Source: Acidobacteriota bacterium (GTDB taxonomy: Bacteria; Acidobacteriota; Blastocatellia; Chloracidobacteriales; JADJPF01). From it: a stretch of DNA of 64,000 nucleotides. Under the pieces are notes generated by a model that saw nothing but the letters and a program-made list of their open reading frames with translations, did no database searches and had not been told where the DNA came from. Below, piece after piece: positions 29,801 through 37,354 of the stretch. The stretch spans positions 36,810 to 100,809 of the forward strand of contig JACQZQ010000012.1 in assembly GCA_016213785.1 (NCBI GenBank), read 5' to 3'. Each line of letters starts with the position of its first letter. Within the stretch, counting starts at the first letter, position 1. The translations under genes were made by a program, and so were the position numbers.

Positions 29801-29941
29801 AAAAGCTAGTGGGTTAATATCATCTTTGGATAAATTTTCTTTAGAAATTTCATGGCTTGCTTGAGTTTGGCTTAAGCTAAGCAACATACCTAGGACTAAC
29901 AACATTAATAAAAAAGCTGGTATTTTTTTATTCTTTTTCAT
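23861..29941 (-). CDS. Giant secreted modular surface protein (FG-GAP, He_PIG, Calx-beta)
   Basis: 2026 residues with a signal peptide (to about 29). Domains in order: FG-GAP/VCBS repeats from about 50 to 743, with many D-x-N-x-D-G-x-x-D calcium-binding loops; an invasin/Big_1-like domain about 745-855; three He_PIG Ig-like repeats starting near 860, 947 and 1040; two Calx-beta domains near 1132 and 1243; a choice-of-anchor-D-like domain near 1367; and an Ig-like segment near 1465. The end is a duplicated ~188-residue module (about 1662 and 1850) built on AGYN-[VI]-YRVPQP and ending in an IPT-like fold. It is likely a cell-surface adhesin or integrin-like propeller stalk; no sorting signal is recognised. 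Confidence 0.85.
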   Translation of the reverse strand: MKKNKKIPAFLLMLLVLGMLLSLSQTQASHEISKENLSKDDINPLAFVPCGIQGFSPPTSISATTPVHNTVGDVNLDGILDIVTANFSANTISIFYGDGLGGFNAPMDIPVGTAPVYVEIARLDSDAQPEIIAVNGDSNDVSIVFFGGEGGFFVDSVSVGTDPFSAAAGDFNGDGTNEIAVTNLGNNTVSIISGGDGFFVVNTIDVGLQPFSVATADLNKDSFLDLAVTNQGAGTVSILIGDGDNGFTSTTTLTVGANPQSVKIADLNIDGNLDLAVANLGSNNISVLLGNGAGGFTNQTGSPYAVANNPQVVVISDLNGDGRLDLASSSSSTQNISVLLANPTTGFAPSINFLSGVTNTAGGLASLVTADFNSDGKPDIAATGLVSNNISLLFNTFSARCIAPSFGTPTNFPTGTDSLDNTVADLNLDGRLDVIIQNRGSGDLSILLGSPGGFTPAPTVSTGGNNPLSSAVGDFNRDGNPDIAVANNFSNDLSILIGNGTGTFSLLGPFPVGGANPSSVAIEDFSGDGIKDVITANTNSNSLSLFFGDGVSVSTPPSIIDTGSNPLLVAGDFDRDGRPDLVLTLAGDNTIQTLLNNGEGFSPSATIPSGGTQPFIQDLGDFNRDGILDILITNFASMTGNVFLGDGVGGFSPSVVVSSAQRLRFADFNGDGKLDIFAGTEVGTNLRILLGNGAGGVFSTINLPFIFGNSFTIAPADFNRDGRLDLGSVTFGSGNAFALRSSACIGAPNSILATLGSGQSAVLNSPFANPLQATVFDPNGNALNGIMVQFDTPTPATSAGATFPGLATTAFATTNSAGIAVSPTLTANNFTGSYMATASVINDSGVVICTSPGYSLTNICPTITLSPVGLPTGTINVPYNQTITASGGISPYSFDVSLGTLPPGLTLDSTGVLSGTPTMLGTFNFTITAADSNGCAGMQAYTLTISCANITFTPSTLVAGLVGSPYNQAITINGATIPISVSLMSGTLPPGLSLIPPATRTDNIIRIQGTPTANGTFNFTLQVVDGNGCIGTQTYALVINCAAITLSPTGLANGQVGVQYSQALSATGGKAPYTFSLASGNLPSGLSVFATGGIVGTPNTSGTFNFTVQTRDANNCVGTRNYTLVIGGSAGSINFSVGSLSVTEGNAATITVTRTGGSNGSVSVNYGTNNGSAVSGRDFNSASGSLNFTNGDASSKSFTIQTIANNAFEANKTLTVSLFSVTGGANLGLATLTLTILEKDVARPGRLAFSQPSFTVNETAGVATIVVGRSDGGNVAISVNFSTSPGANAQAGTNYFDVSGTLNFPANVLSQSFNVPIINDRQPGQNKLVNLLLTGATNGALIAANTATLTIVESTPPPNPPVLQADNRIDFGAVNIGDMAKRTVTLRNMGGQDLTFTSPVINGAGITLSTPSSTNTLAPNQSTTFELTLKPTPGSLGSVNGSVIVNSNGGNLTIPITGQSVDTKPPSVTFTNLAGGDLLTAGSLIRIRYDATDNDAINDFTASFIATQNAISPKTGAMSGDIARADSTTREIVWFIPADLETSNARVVITARDRADNLMTVSSGQFSIRRANNSAPILQTVVSFTAPVPTPGQILPPTNVIANATEIRDAALTQPSQPALLVQITFDPPPPNQLLPPQNVKVKAGELVGNLAQVNKINPKADGDLVIAGYNVYRVPQPTDGTMPPVDQIVNPNNLVTSLPANATSFMDKVSTSGSSNYTYSVSTFFGNGQMSSGSQPMGTNLPVIINPVFTQGTIFLDSPSSFIKMGATLVVNDIESYPLQFDSTGTRFTIAKKQASSSGTTIKKLIGKTSIVKLVVKNPDGNTSVAVMFGRKGIVRAIANNTKGDLDIEPKADPMAIAGYNIYRVPQPADGRILSPSDIVKPENLVGSIPANMTSFTDKVSTSSSSSGNFVYSVSTFFGNGQMSSGSQPASTDLPVIKNPVFIDKNFFVDSPGSFIKMDATLIINDTEMYALEFDDTGTRFTPRRKTGSPSGQTVDKFIKKGDRVRLTIKNPDGKLSVGVMFTRN

Positions 29942-30079
29942 ATATTTATTTAGAAGAAAATTTTATAAAAGTATAAAGTACAAAAGTCTGTAAAATTATA
30001 TAGCTACAAGAGTAAAGTGACAAACAAAATAAGCCTTTATTTATTAATAAGCAGTTTATTTATTTAGGTATTTAAAACA

Positions 30080-30114
30080 GAAAAAGTAACAAGGTTTTTT
30101 CTTGTTACTTTTTC
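30080..30114 (-). terminator. Rho-independent terminator of ilvE
   Basis: A perfect 14-bp stem, GAAAAAGTAACAAG (30080-30093) with CTTGTTACTTTTTC (30101-30114), around 7 nt. On the minus strand the second arm ends in a T run just after ilvE. Confidence 0.8.
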
Positions 30115-30137
30115 ATTTAAGCTAGCAAATATTTAAT

Positions 30138-31088
30138 TTACGCGTTTGCCTCAGCAGCAACAGCAGTAGTTTTATAAATTGCTGTACACCAATCCAAATA
30201 TTTTTCCTTATGACCTCTAACTACCTCGTCATAAAGTTTTTGGATTGCTAAAGTAATTTCTCCTGGCTCTCCATCTGCGATTTTGCGATGATCAACAGAA
30301 CCAATAGGAGCAATTTGTGCACCTGTACCACAGAAAAATAGCTCATCAGCCATATAGAGTTCTGAACGGTCAATTTGTCTTGCTTCACTCTCTATTCCCA
30401 TTTCATCTTTTGCAATTTTTGCAATAGTGTCACGAGTTATACCTTCTAAAATATTGGCTGTAATTGGTGTGGTAACAAGTTTTCCTTCTCTTATCATAAA
30501 GATATTCATGGCTGCACCCTCTGCAACATGTCCATCATTATTAAGTACAATAGCCTCATCAAAACCATTATCACGAGCTTCAGTAGCAGCCAATGCAGAG
30601 TTTACATAAGAACCGCAAATTTTACCACGAGGAGGAATAGAATTATCTTCCACTCTACGCCAAGAAGAAATACACACTTTTAAGGCTCTATTGGTTGCAA
30701 TATAATCATCCATAGGAACAGCAAACATAGTGTAATCGCTACCAGGAGAGAGTTTAGTACCTATTTGACAAGCATTTTTATAAGCAAGCGGACGAATATA
30801 TATATCTCTACGAAAATTATTACGACGAATCATTTCACAAGTTAAATCAGCAAGATCTTGTGCATTATAGGGAAGCTCTATTTTTATAAGTTTACAATTA
30901 TTAAGCATACGCCGATAATGGTCTACTAAACGAAACAAATACATTTCTTCTTTATCAGGATTATAATAACCACGAATGCCTTCAAAAATCGCTGTTCCAT
31001 AATTAAATCCATGAAGTTGTACACTAACCTTGGCTTCAGAAAGAGGGATAAATTTTCCTTCAAAGAAAGCAATTGAACTATCAGTCAT
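30138..31088 (-). CDS. ilvE: Branched-chain amino-acid aminotransferase
   Basis: 316 residues from the ATG at 31088, chosen because AGGAGG stands 5 bp before it; an upstream ATG at 31112 lacks such a site. The fold-type IV signature is intact, with the PLP lysine at Lys156 (RGKICGSYVNS) and E-A-I-V-L-N-N-D-G-H-V-A-E-G-A-A-M-N-I-F. FNYGTAIFEGIRGY is typical of the N-terminal domain. It transfers the amino group between glutamate and the keto acids of Leu, Ile and Val. The MocR-type gene is 61 bp upstream of the start, on the same strand. Confidence 0.93.
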   Translation of the reverse strand: MTDSSIAFFEGKFIPLSEAKVSVQLHGFNYGTAIFEGIRGYYNPDKEEMYLFRLVDHYRRMLNNCKLIKIELPYNAQDLADLTCEMIRRNNFRRDIYIRPLAYKNACQIGTKLSPGSDYTMFAVPMDDYIATNRALKVCISSWRRVEDNSIPPRGKICGSYVNSALAATEARDNGFDEAIVLNNDGHVAEGAAMNIFMIREGKLVTTPITANILEGITRDTIAKIAKDEMGIESEARQIDRSELYMADELFFCGTGAQIAPIGSVDHRKIADGEPGEITLAIQKLYDEVVRGHKEKYLDWCTAIYKTTAVAAEANA

Positions 31089-31172
31089 ATTTCCTCCTAC
31101 AGATAGGGTCAATAAATTAAATGTGTTTTAACAAATTAAAAAAGTCAACAAACTTACTTGCTAAGCAAAAAC

Positions 31173-32708
31173 TTATACTAGAGGCAAAGTATTTTTTCTA
31201 AATTTATCTGGGGTTCTTTCTTCTGAGCGATGAAGTAACTTTGTAGCAATACTTCCCAGTATTTTTAGTCCTTTGTCTAGCTCTATTTCAGTTAAATTAC
31301 CAAAACTTAAACGTAGAGTGTTTTGACCACTCCCATCAATATGAAATAAATGTCCACGAGAAAAAACTACTCCCTGTTGCCTTGCTTCTATAAGAAGCTC
31401 TGTTGTATCAACTTTATTAGGCAATTTTACCCAGCAAAAGAGTCCCCCTTGAGGCTCACTCCATTGAGTGCCAAGAGGAAAATAACTTTGCAGTTTAGAA
31501 ACCATAAAATCTCTACGACGACGATATATAACTCTTACTCTTTCTAAATGGGCTTGATAGCGACGACGACGGCAAAAATCCCAAAGAGCCGCTTGTAATA
31601 ATGGTGAAGTAGTAATATCACCAATCTGTTTTAATGCAACTAATCTTGTAAAAACTGCTGAAGGAGCAACACACCAGCCTATACGAATACCTGGAAGAAG
31701 ATTTTTAGAAAAAGTACCAAAATAAATTACTTGTTCAGTAACGTCTAAAGCCTTTAATGAAGGGATTTCACGGCCTTCATAACGCAAATCTTCGCCATAA
31801 GCATCTTCTAAAACAGGAATCTTATATTTTCTTACTAAATCCATTAACTGATGACGGCGTTCTAAAGAAAGTGTATAGCCTGTGGGATTATGAAATGTAG
31901 GGATTAAGTAAATTAATTTAGGGTGCTGTTGAACAATTATTTGTTCTAAACTGTCTATTTGCATTCCTTGAGAATCAATAGGAATACCAGTTAATTTTGC
32001 TCCAAGAGAAGCAAAAGAATTAGTAGCACCAGGATAAGTTGGGTTTTCTACAACAACTCTATCCCCAGGAGAGATAAAACTTCTAGCAAGCAGGTCAATA
32101 GCTTGTTGTGAGCCATTAGTAATTAAAATATTTTCTGGAGTAGTAATAATATTTCGGCTACGCATATCTGTAGCTAAATGTTCTCTTAGGGCTTGAAGAC
32201 CTGCGGCTTGCTCATATTTAAGGACAGATTTACCAAATTCTTTTAACGCATGGTTTAGAGAGCTTTTAAACTCTGCTATTGGAAAAGAGGATTCATCAGG
32301 AAATGAGCCAGAAAATGAAATGACATCCATTATTGTGCTCACTTGATAAAGATCCAAAAGCGCTGAAATGGTGCGACCTTCTGCTTCACCGGCAAAAAGC
32401 CCATCCCAAACCATTTTTTGCCATTTTAATGGCTCAAGGATTAAATCTTTTTTTGATTCTACTTTTAAGGATTGGATGGTAACAAAGGTTCCTTGTCCTA
32501 CGTGTGAACTAAGAAGTCCATCGGCTAATAACTCATCATAAGCATTTGTTACTGTGCTACGATTAACGCCCAAACGCCTAGCGAGTTCTCTTGTGGCTGG
32601 TAATCTATCGCCTGGCTGGAGTTTACCTACTAAAATTTGTTCAGCAATGCCATTTTTTATTTGTAAATAAAGAGGTACAGGGCTTTTTGTATCAACTTTT
32701 ATTTCCAT
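31173..32708 (-). CDS. MocR-type (GntR-HTH plus aminotransferase) regulator
   Basis: 511 residues. A GntR-type winged helix-turn-helix spans about 10-78 (YLQIKNGIAEQILVGKLQPG, SRSTVTNAYDEL-like, GQGTFV). A fold-type I aminotransferase domain follows, with PLP-binding Lys335 in GTFSKNLLPG and the N-P-T-G motif at 274-277. MocR proteins use PLP or an amino-acid aldimine as effector; many control pyridoxal, GABA or taurine genes. The target here may be its own promoter (see the direct repeat at 32753) and perhaps ilvE. Transcribed with ilvE in the same direction. Confidence 0.9.
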   Translation of the reverse strand: MEIKVDTKSPVPLYLQIKNGIAEQILVGKLQPGDRLPATRELARRLGVNRSTVTNAYDELLADGLLSSHVGQGTFVTIQSLKVESKKDLILEPLKWQKMVWDGLFAGEAEGRTISALLDLYQVSTIMDVISFSGSFPDESSFPIAEFKSSLNHALKEFGKSVLKYEQAAGLQALREHLATDMRSRNIITTPENILITNGSQQAIDLLARSFISPGDRVVVENPTYPGATNSFASLGAKLTGIPIDSQGMQIDSLEQIIVQQHPKLIYLIPTFHNPTGYTLSLERRHQLMDLVRKYKIPVLEDAYGEDLRYEGREIPSLKALDVTEQVIYFGTFSKNLLPGIRIGWCVAPSAVFTRLVALKQIGDITTSPLLQAALWDFCRRRRYQAHLERVRVIYRRRRDFMVSKLQSYFPLGTQWSEPQGGLFCWVKLPNKVDTTELLIEARQQGVVFSRGHLFHIDGSGQNTLRLSFGNLTEIELDKGLKILGSIATKLLHRSEERTPDKFRKNTLPLV

Positions 32709-32752
32709 AAATTTTAGCTAGTCAGGGTATTTATTTTGCCAAGTGGCCTAGT

Positions 32753-32807
32753 CCAATTTCAGATTGTAGGCAATTATTTAGAAAAATAAAACAGCCAATT
32801 TCAGATT
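32753..32807. promoter_or_regulatory. 13-bp direct repeat, likely MocR operator
   Basis: CCAATTTCAGATT occurs twice, at 32753-32765 and 32795-32807, exactly 42 bp apart, close to four helical turns. It begins 45 bp upstream of the MocR start codon. MocR dimers commonly bind direct repeats on one face of the DNA, so autoregulation is a reasonable inference. The rest of 32709-33034 is AT-rich; an extended -10 is listed separately. Confidence 0.55.
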
Positions 32808-32953
32808 TTTTCCCCAACCAAACCAACCAATTTTTTTAATCAAAATACTTGCTAAAAAGCTCCCACAAAAAGCCTAAGAAAAACACTTGAGAAACCTTGG
32901 ACTAACAAAAACCAAGATAAAGTATAAAATATTTTACCTAATTATTACCGATA

Positions 32954-32962
32954 TGTTATAAT
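32954..32962 (+). promoter_or_regulatory. Extended -10 promoter element
   Basis: TG-T-TATAAT at 32954-32962, 73 bp before the start of the broken SBBP gene. No good -35 is seen, which is usual for extended -10 promoters. Confidence 0.4.
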
Positions 32963-33034
32963 TTCGCTTTTATTAATCAGGTTATCTCACTAAGTACCTA
33001 AAACTAAGTTTCTAGCTTTAAGAAAGGCGTATTT

Positions 33035-33583
33035 ATGCTTAAAAATAATTGGAAGTATTGGTCTCTATTAATCTTAGGCTGTCTAGCTCTAGTCTATTGG
33101 AATAATCAAAATGGTACAACCCTTTCTATAAAGGAACAAAAGGCAAGCACTAGTAATATTGCACTGCTAAATAATACGCAAGTACACCGTCAGTCACCAC
33201 CAACTCAACAGTTTGTTAATGATGAGAAAGGTAGAGAGAAAGTAAGCACTAAAAACATTTCTAGTCTAGAAAAAGAAACTATCAGTAAAACTTACTCTAA
33301 ATCTTCCTTAAAATTCGAATCTAATCAAAGGCAGACAGACTCTAACGCCAAGTTTTTAGCTAGAGAACAAGGCTACAATCTATTTTTAGGGGCTAATAAC
33401 TTTACCCTAGCCTTAAATAAACCGTTTAACCAAAAGTTACCTACTCCTAATAGCTTAATCGATAATTTAGACTTAAAAAGCAACAAAGCCATAGAGATGG
33501 GTTTATTTATGTTACTGGTAGCACGCTGTCAAATGATTTTCCTACCAAACAAGCTTTTAGTAGTTCAAAATCTTCAAAAATAA
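33035..33583 (+). pseudogene. SBBP-repeat protein, 5' part (disrupted)
   Basis: 182-residue frame starting with a signal-like segment. From about 87 it carries the N-terminal domain that normally leads SBBP beta-propeller proteins (LKFESNQRQTDSNAKFLARE, then GYNLFL). That domain stops early: after about residue 150 the reading frame leaves the family text, and the last ~30 residues are out of frame. The expected rest of the domain (about 150 residues or more in intact relatives, by memory) is missing. The downstream frame then continues the same protein, so this looks like an internal deletion plus a frameshift. Confidence 0.7.
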
Positions 33584-34854
33584 GATCATCTGACGCATTT
33601 ATTTCTAAATTTAGTCCTGATGGACAGGAGTTAATTTTTTCAACATATTTTGGTGGTTCTTCTAATCCAGTTTATGATCCTGACTTAAGCAATCTTGAAC
33701 CACCAGGTACAAGTGGCGTGAGTATTGACCTAGATGGGGCTGGTAATATTTATATTGGTGGGGGAACACGTTGTGTAGATCTTCCAATATCCAATGCTGC
33801 TTTTCCTAGCTATTCAACCTATTATCTATCATCGCTAAAAGATCCTGGAACTGATGGTTATATAGCAAAGTTTAACCCTGAATGTAATGCTTTACTTTAT
33901 TCTACGTATATTGGTAGTAGTGATTTAGACAAGGTTGCAGATATTGCTGTAAATGATAATGGAAATGTTTATGTAACAGGGACAACCACAGTACGAGATT
34001 TTCCTCAAATAAATGCACCAATAGATGCTTGTAGCCAATGTGCTTTTAGAGCTTTTGAGATTATTCCAAAAACATTTGTTATAGGTATTAATACCTCTCT
34101 ATCGGGTATAGAGTCGGTAATCTTTTCAACTTATCTTGGAGGTTCAGAATCTGAGGTTGCCAAAGGAATTGCTTTAGACAGTTGTGGCAATATTTTTGTT
34201 TATGGTGGAACAGAGTCAAAAGATTTTCCTAAGAAAGATAATCTACAATCTGCGGGTTCTAGCCCTTTTGTTTTTATCACAGAATTTAGCCCAGATGGGC
34301 AAGAGATTATTTTTTCTACTTTGTTAGCGAATGCTTTTATTGATGATGTGTTTGCATTTGGCAAATCAATTGCTATAAGCCCAATTAATGAAATATATAT
34401 AACCGGCTATGGAAATAAAGATTTTATTACAACCCCAAATGTTGTTAAACCCAAGTCCAATTTAAGCAATCCTTTTGTTGCCAAAATCAGCAATTCATCG
34501 CCAGGAAAAATAGAGTTTGGCGATCCTTTCTACAATATCAATGAAGATGATGCAGAATTTGCTCTTACATTAATCAGAACAGGTGGAAGTAGCGGTGAGG
34601 TAAAAGTAAGTTTTAAGGTTGATGGAACTGAATTAATCCCAGCAATATCCATAGGCTCATCAGTCCCCTTAGAAGTAGTTTTTAAAGATGGAGAAACAGC
34701 CCAAAACCTACGGTTTCTTTTTGAAGTTGGGGTTGACAATAAAGTTATAAATAAAACTATCATAAGAAAAGTTACTATTAGCAACCCTACAGGAGGTGCT
34801 ACATTAGGGTCACAGACCACAACAGAAGTAAGAGTATTTGATGACGATGAGTAA
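33466..34854 (+). pseudogene. SBBP-repeat / Calx-beta protein, 3' part (disrupted)
   Basis: Frame open from 33466 with no proper start near its beginning. From 33496 it reads DGFIYVTGSTLSNDFPT, a standard SBBP propeller blade; further blades follow (GAGNIYIGGG, NGNVYVTGTT, CGNIFVYGG). The C-terminal ~120 residues form a Calx-beta domain (INEDDAEFALTLIRTGGSSG) ending in VRVFDDDE. A GTG at 33718 could start translation of a leftover piece but would cut a blade. Judged part of one broken gene with 33035-33583. Confidence 0.7.
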
Positions 34855-34894
34855 AGCTATTTTATGTAAACAAAACATTTATAGGAAGTTAAAT

Positions 34895-35983
34895 ATGGTA
34901 ACAATAAAACGAATTCTTTTTCATATGGCTATATTGAGTTTAAGTTTATTATTGGCAGTAATGCCATTAAGCACATTTGCTCAAATGAAAAACAGTAGTA
35001 GTAAGAAAGCTCCTAAACCTAGCCAACAACAAATTACGATAAAAGCTAAAACTGCTACTAAGCGTCAAGAAATAGAAAAGAAAATAGTTACTAAAAAACC
35101 CTACCCCTATTCAAAATATTACCCTGTATCGTTAATGGAAATGGATAGAGTGCAAGAGCGATTTCTTCAGAATAACATTGGAGTTATAGAAAAATTTCAT
35201 ATTAAAGATCATTATGTTGAGTTTGATAAATTTGGGTTTGTAGAGTTTTTATATGTGCCAGATCCTTCTATACCTATCAATCAAAACCGTGTGGGAACAG
35301 AGTTTACAGCCGAAGAGATAAAAAAATGGAGAGAGTTTTTGATCAAGAATGCAGAGTTTTTTGGCATAGATGATTTTAAGAATTTCCAACTAAAATTTAG
35401 CGCTAAAGAACAATCTCTTCAGGCAATACAGGTAATTAATGGGATTAAACCTAACCTTCTAGAAGAATATTACCCTAGTACTAGTCATATGCAATGCGAT
35501 AACTGGGATGTTAAAATAGAATTATTTCCTATCAACATAAAAAAAACTATCTGTAGTAATTCAGGTTGTGTCTATATTTACAACCATTTTTGGCCTAAAG
35601 CCTATTTGCCAACAAAAGCCAAGGTTCCTGTAGAGTATGTTGTTAATAGAGTGGTTGGCAAACAATACAAAGCTGTTGAAACAAGGCGTTATGCAAACCA
35701 GGGTGATGAGATAGAATCTGTAGAACGTATAATTCACACTGTAACAATTGAGAAAGACGACATAAAAGTATTACTCAGGCCAGTACTGGTTTTAAGTTTT
35801 GCGATGTTATCTCAACGTAATACTGTTTATGGGCGATATTTTGAACTACGCTTAATCTATTCCATTACATTTGCTAGAGATAGAAACAAAAAACCTAACT
35901 CTTTTAATGGTCAATTATTTTGGTATGATGAGTTTACTCGCTCAATTGACGCTATCAACGGGGACATGATAGCAGGTGATTAA
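34895..35983 (+). CDS. Secreted hypothetical protein
   Basis: 362 residues from the ATG at 34895, preferred because AGGAAG lies 6-7 bp upstream and the signal peptide (KRILFHMAILSLSLLLAVMPLSTFAQ) starts there; the frame could begin at 34838, overlapping the preceding gene. After a Lys/Gln/Thr-rich lead, the mature part has no recognised domain. It has a high share of aromatic residues and three Cys (one in MQCDNW, two in TICSNSGC). Its lead resembles that of the next gene. Export is likely; function unknown. Confidence 0.6.
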   Translation: MVTIKRILFHMAILSLSLLLAVMPLSTFAQMKNSSSKKAPKPSQQQITIKAKTATKRQEIEKKIVTKKPYPYSKYYPVSLMEMDRVQERFLQNNIGVIEKFHIKDHYVEFDKFGFVEFLYVPDPSIPINQNRVGTEFTAEEIKKWREFLIKNAEFFGIDDFKNFQLKFSAKEQSLQAIQVINGIKPNLLEEYYPSTSHMQCDNWDVKIELFPINIKKTICSNSGCVYIYNHFWPKAYLPTKAKVPVEYVVNRVVGKQYKAVETRRYANQGDEIESVERIIHTVTIEKDDIKVLLRPVLVLSFAMLSQRNTVYGRYFELRLIYSITFARDRNKKPNSFNGQLFWYDEFTRSIDAINGDMIAGD

Positions 35984-36088
35984 ATTCAAAGACAGAAAAT
36001 AACTTTGCTCTTTTATCTAGATATTTAGAAAAAGTATGAACATTCCTAAAAAACATTTTACCAACAGATAATATTAGGAGTTAAATGC

Positions 36089-37279
36089 ATGCTAAAAATA
36101 AAACAAGTTTTTTTTTATCTGATTGTGTTTAGCCTTTTAATAGCTCTTTCGCTACCAAATACACTTGCACAAACAAAACAGGCTAAAAGCAAGACAGCTA
36201 CTAAACCTAACCAGCAACAAGCTACCACTAAACCTAGCACAGAAGCCAAACTTCAAGAAATAGACAAGAAAGAGCCTGATCGCACTTCTCAAACTCACAG
36301 TCAGTTTATTATAAGTGCATCGTTTTCCCAGGATGGGAGTAAACTCCTTTCCAGCAGTGTAGATGGAACTGTGCGTTTGTGGGATGTTAAAACAGGAAAA
36401 CAGCTTAAATGTTTTAACATTAATAAGTATGTTATAAGTAAAATTGCTATATCACCTAACGGCAAATTAGCTTTGTTGACTGCCTTTTTAGGCCATACTC
36501 TCTATATTTTAGATCTAAGCACAGGCAAGGAACTTTATCAATTTAGTTATGATAGCGACATACTTACGATGTCTTTCTTGCCTGATAACTACAAAGTGGC
36601 CGTATATGTTCGGGGCTATTTCTGTCTATTAGACATAAAGAAAAAGAAAGAAATTTATCGATTAACTAATATGTCTCCTTCCAGCAACATTATAAACCCT
36701 TCACTTAATAGATATTTGGCTATGTCTCAAATGCGCTCCAGTGATTCTTTTAGTTTAGTTGACATAAATACTTTTAAGGAAATACGAGAATTCAGAGGAC
36801 ACACTGAACTAATAGAAACAATAGCAATTTCACCAGATGCTAGTATTGCTGTTTCAACCAGTTTTGATAACACTCTTAGAGTTTGGGATGTGGAAACAGG
36901 AAAAATACTTAAACAACAGGACATAAAAAATATAAGAAATTCTTTTATCTCAAAAATATTAATTTCAAAAGATAACAAATTTGCTTTGTTTTCTGGAAAG
37001 GGTGGTAATGACTCATCTTTAGGAGACGACCCACCTCCAGTCAAAAGACGAGAATTACCTATTTATATATTTAATATAAAAGAAGGTAAACAAGAAAAGT
37101 GTTTTGTAGGACATAAAGGGTGGTTGTTTGATATAAATATTTCCTCTGATAGTCAACGGGCTTTTTATATTGGTGATGATGGTGTTGTTCATACTGCCAA
37201 TATTGAGACAGGCCAAGAAGTGAACTCATTTAAAATAGCGCCTCCAAGAGATCCTTACAAGCTCTCAGATTTTCAATAA
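36089..37279 (+). CDS. Secreted WD40-repeat protein
   Basis: 396 residues with a signal peptide ending near LAQT and a Lys/Gln/Thr-rich spacer. WD40 blades follow: LLSSSVDGTVRLWDVKTGK, a middle blade ending LDLSTGKEL, AVSTSFDNTLRVWDVETGK and more degenerate ones. Five to seven blades would make a propeller. GGAGTTAAATGC stands just before the ATG. It is probably a periplasmic or extracellular binding scaffold. The signal and spacer closely resemble those of the preceding gene, although the mature domains differ. Confidence 0.75.
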   Translation: MLKIKQVFFYLIVFSLLIALSLPNTLAQTKQAKSKTATKPNQQQATTKPSTEAKLQEIDKKEPDRTSQTHSQFIISASFSQDGSKLLSSSVDGTVRLWDVKTGKQLKCFNINKYVISKIAISPNGKLALLTAFLGHTLYILDLSTGKELYQFSYDSDILTMSFLPDNYKVAVYVRGYFCLLDIKKKKEIYRLTNMSPSSNIINPSLNRYLAMSQMRSSDSFSLVDINTFKEIREFRGHTELIETIAISPDASIAVSTSFDNTLRVWDVETGKILKQQDIKNIRNSFISKILISKDNKFALFSGKGGNDSSLGDDPPPVKRRELPIYIFNIKEGKQEKCFVGHKGWLFDINISSDSQRAFYIGDDGVVHTANIETGQEVNSFKIAPPRDPYKLSDFQ

Positions 37280-37354
37280 CAGAAATTACTATTACTTAAG
37301 CTAATATACATCAGACTTTAGTAAATTTTGCAAAATTGTAGAGGGGAATTCGTG

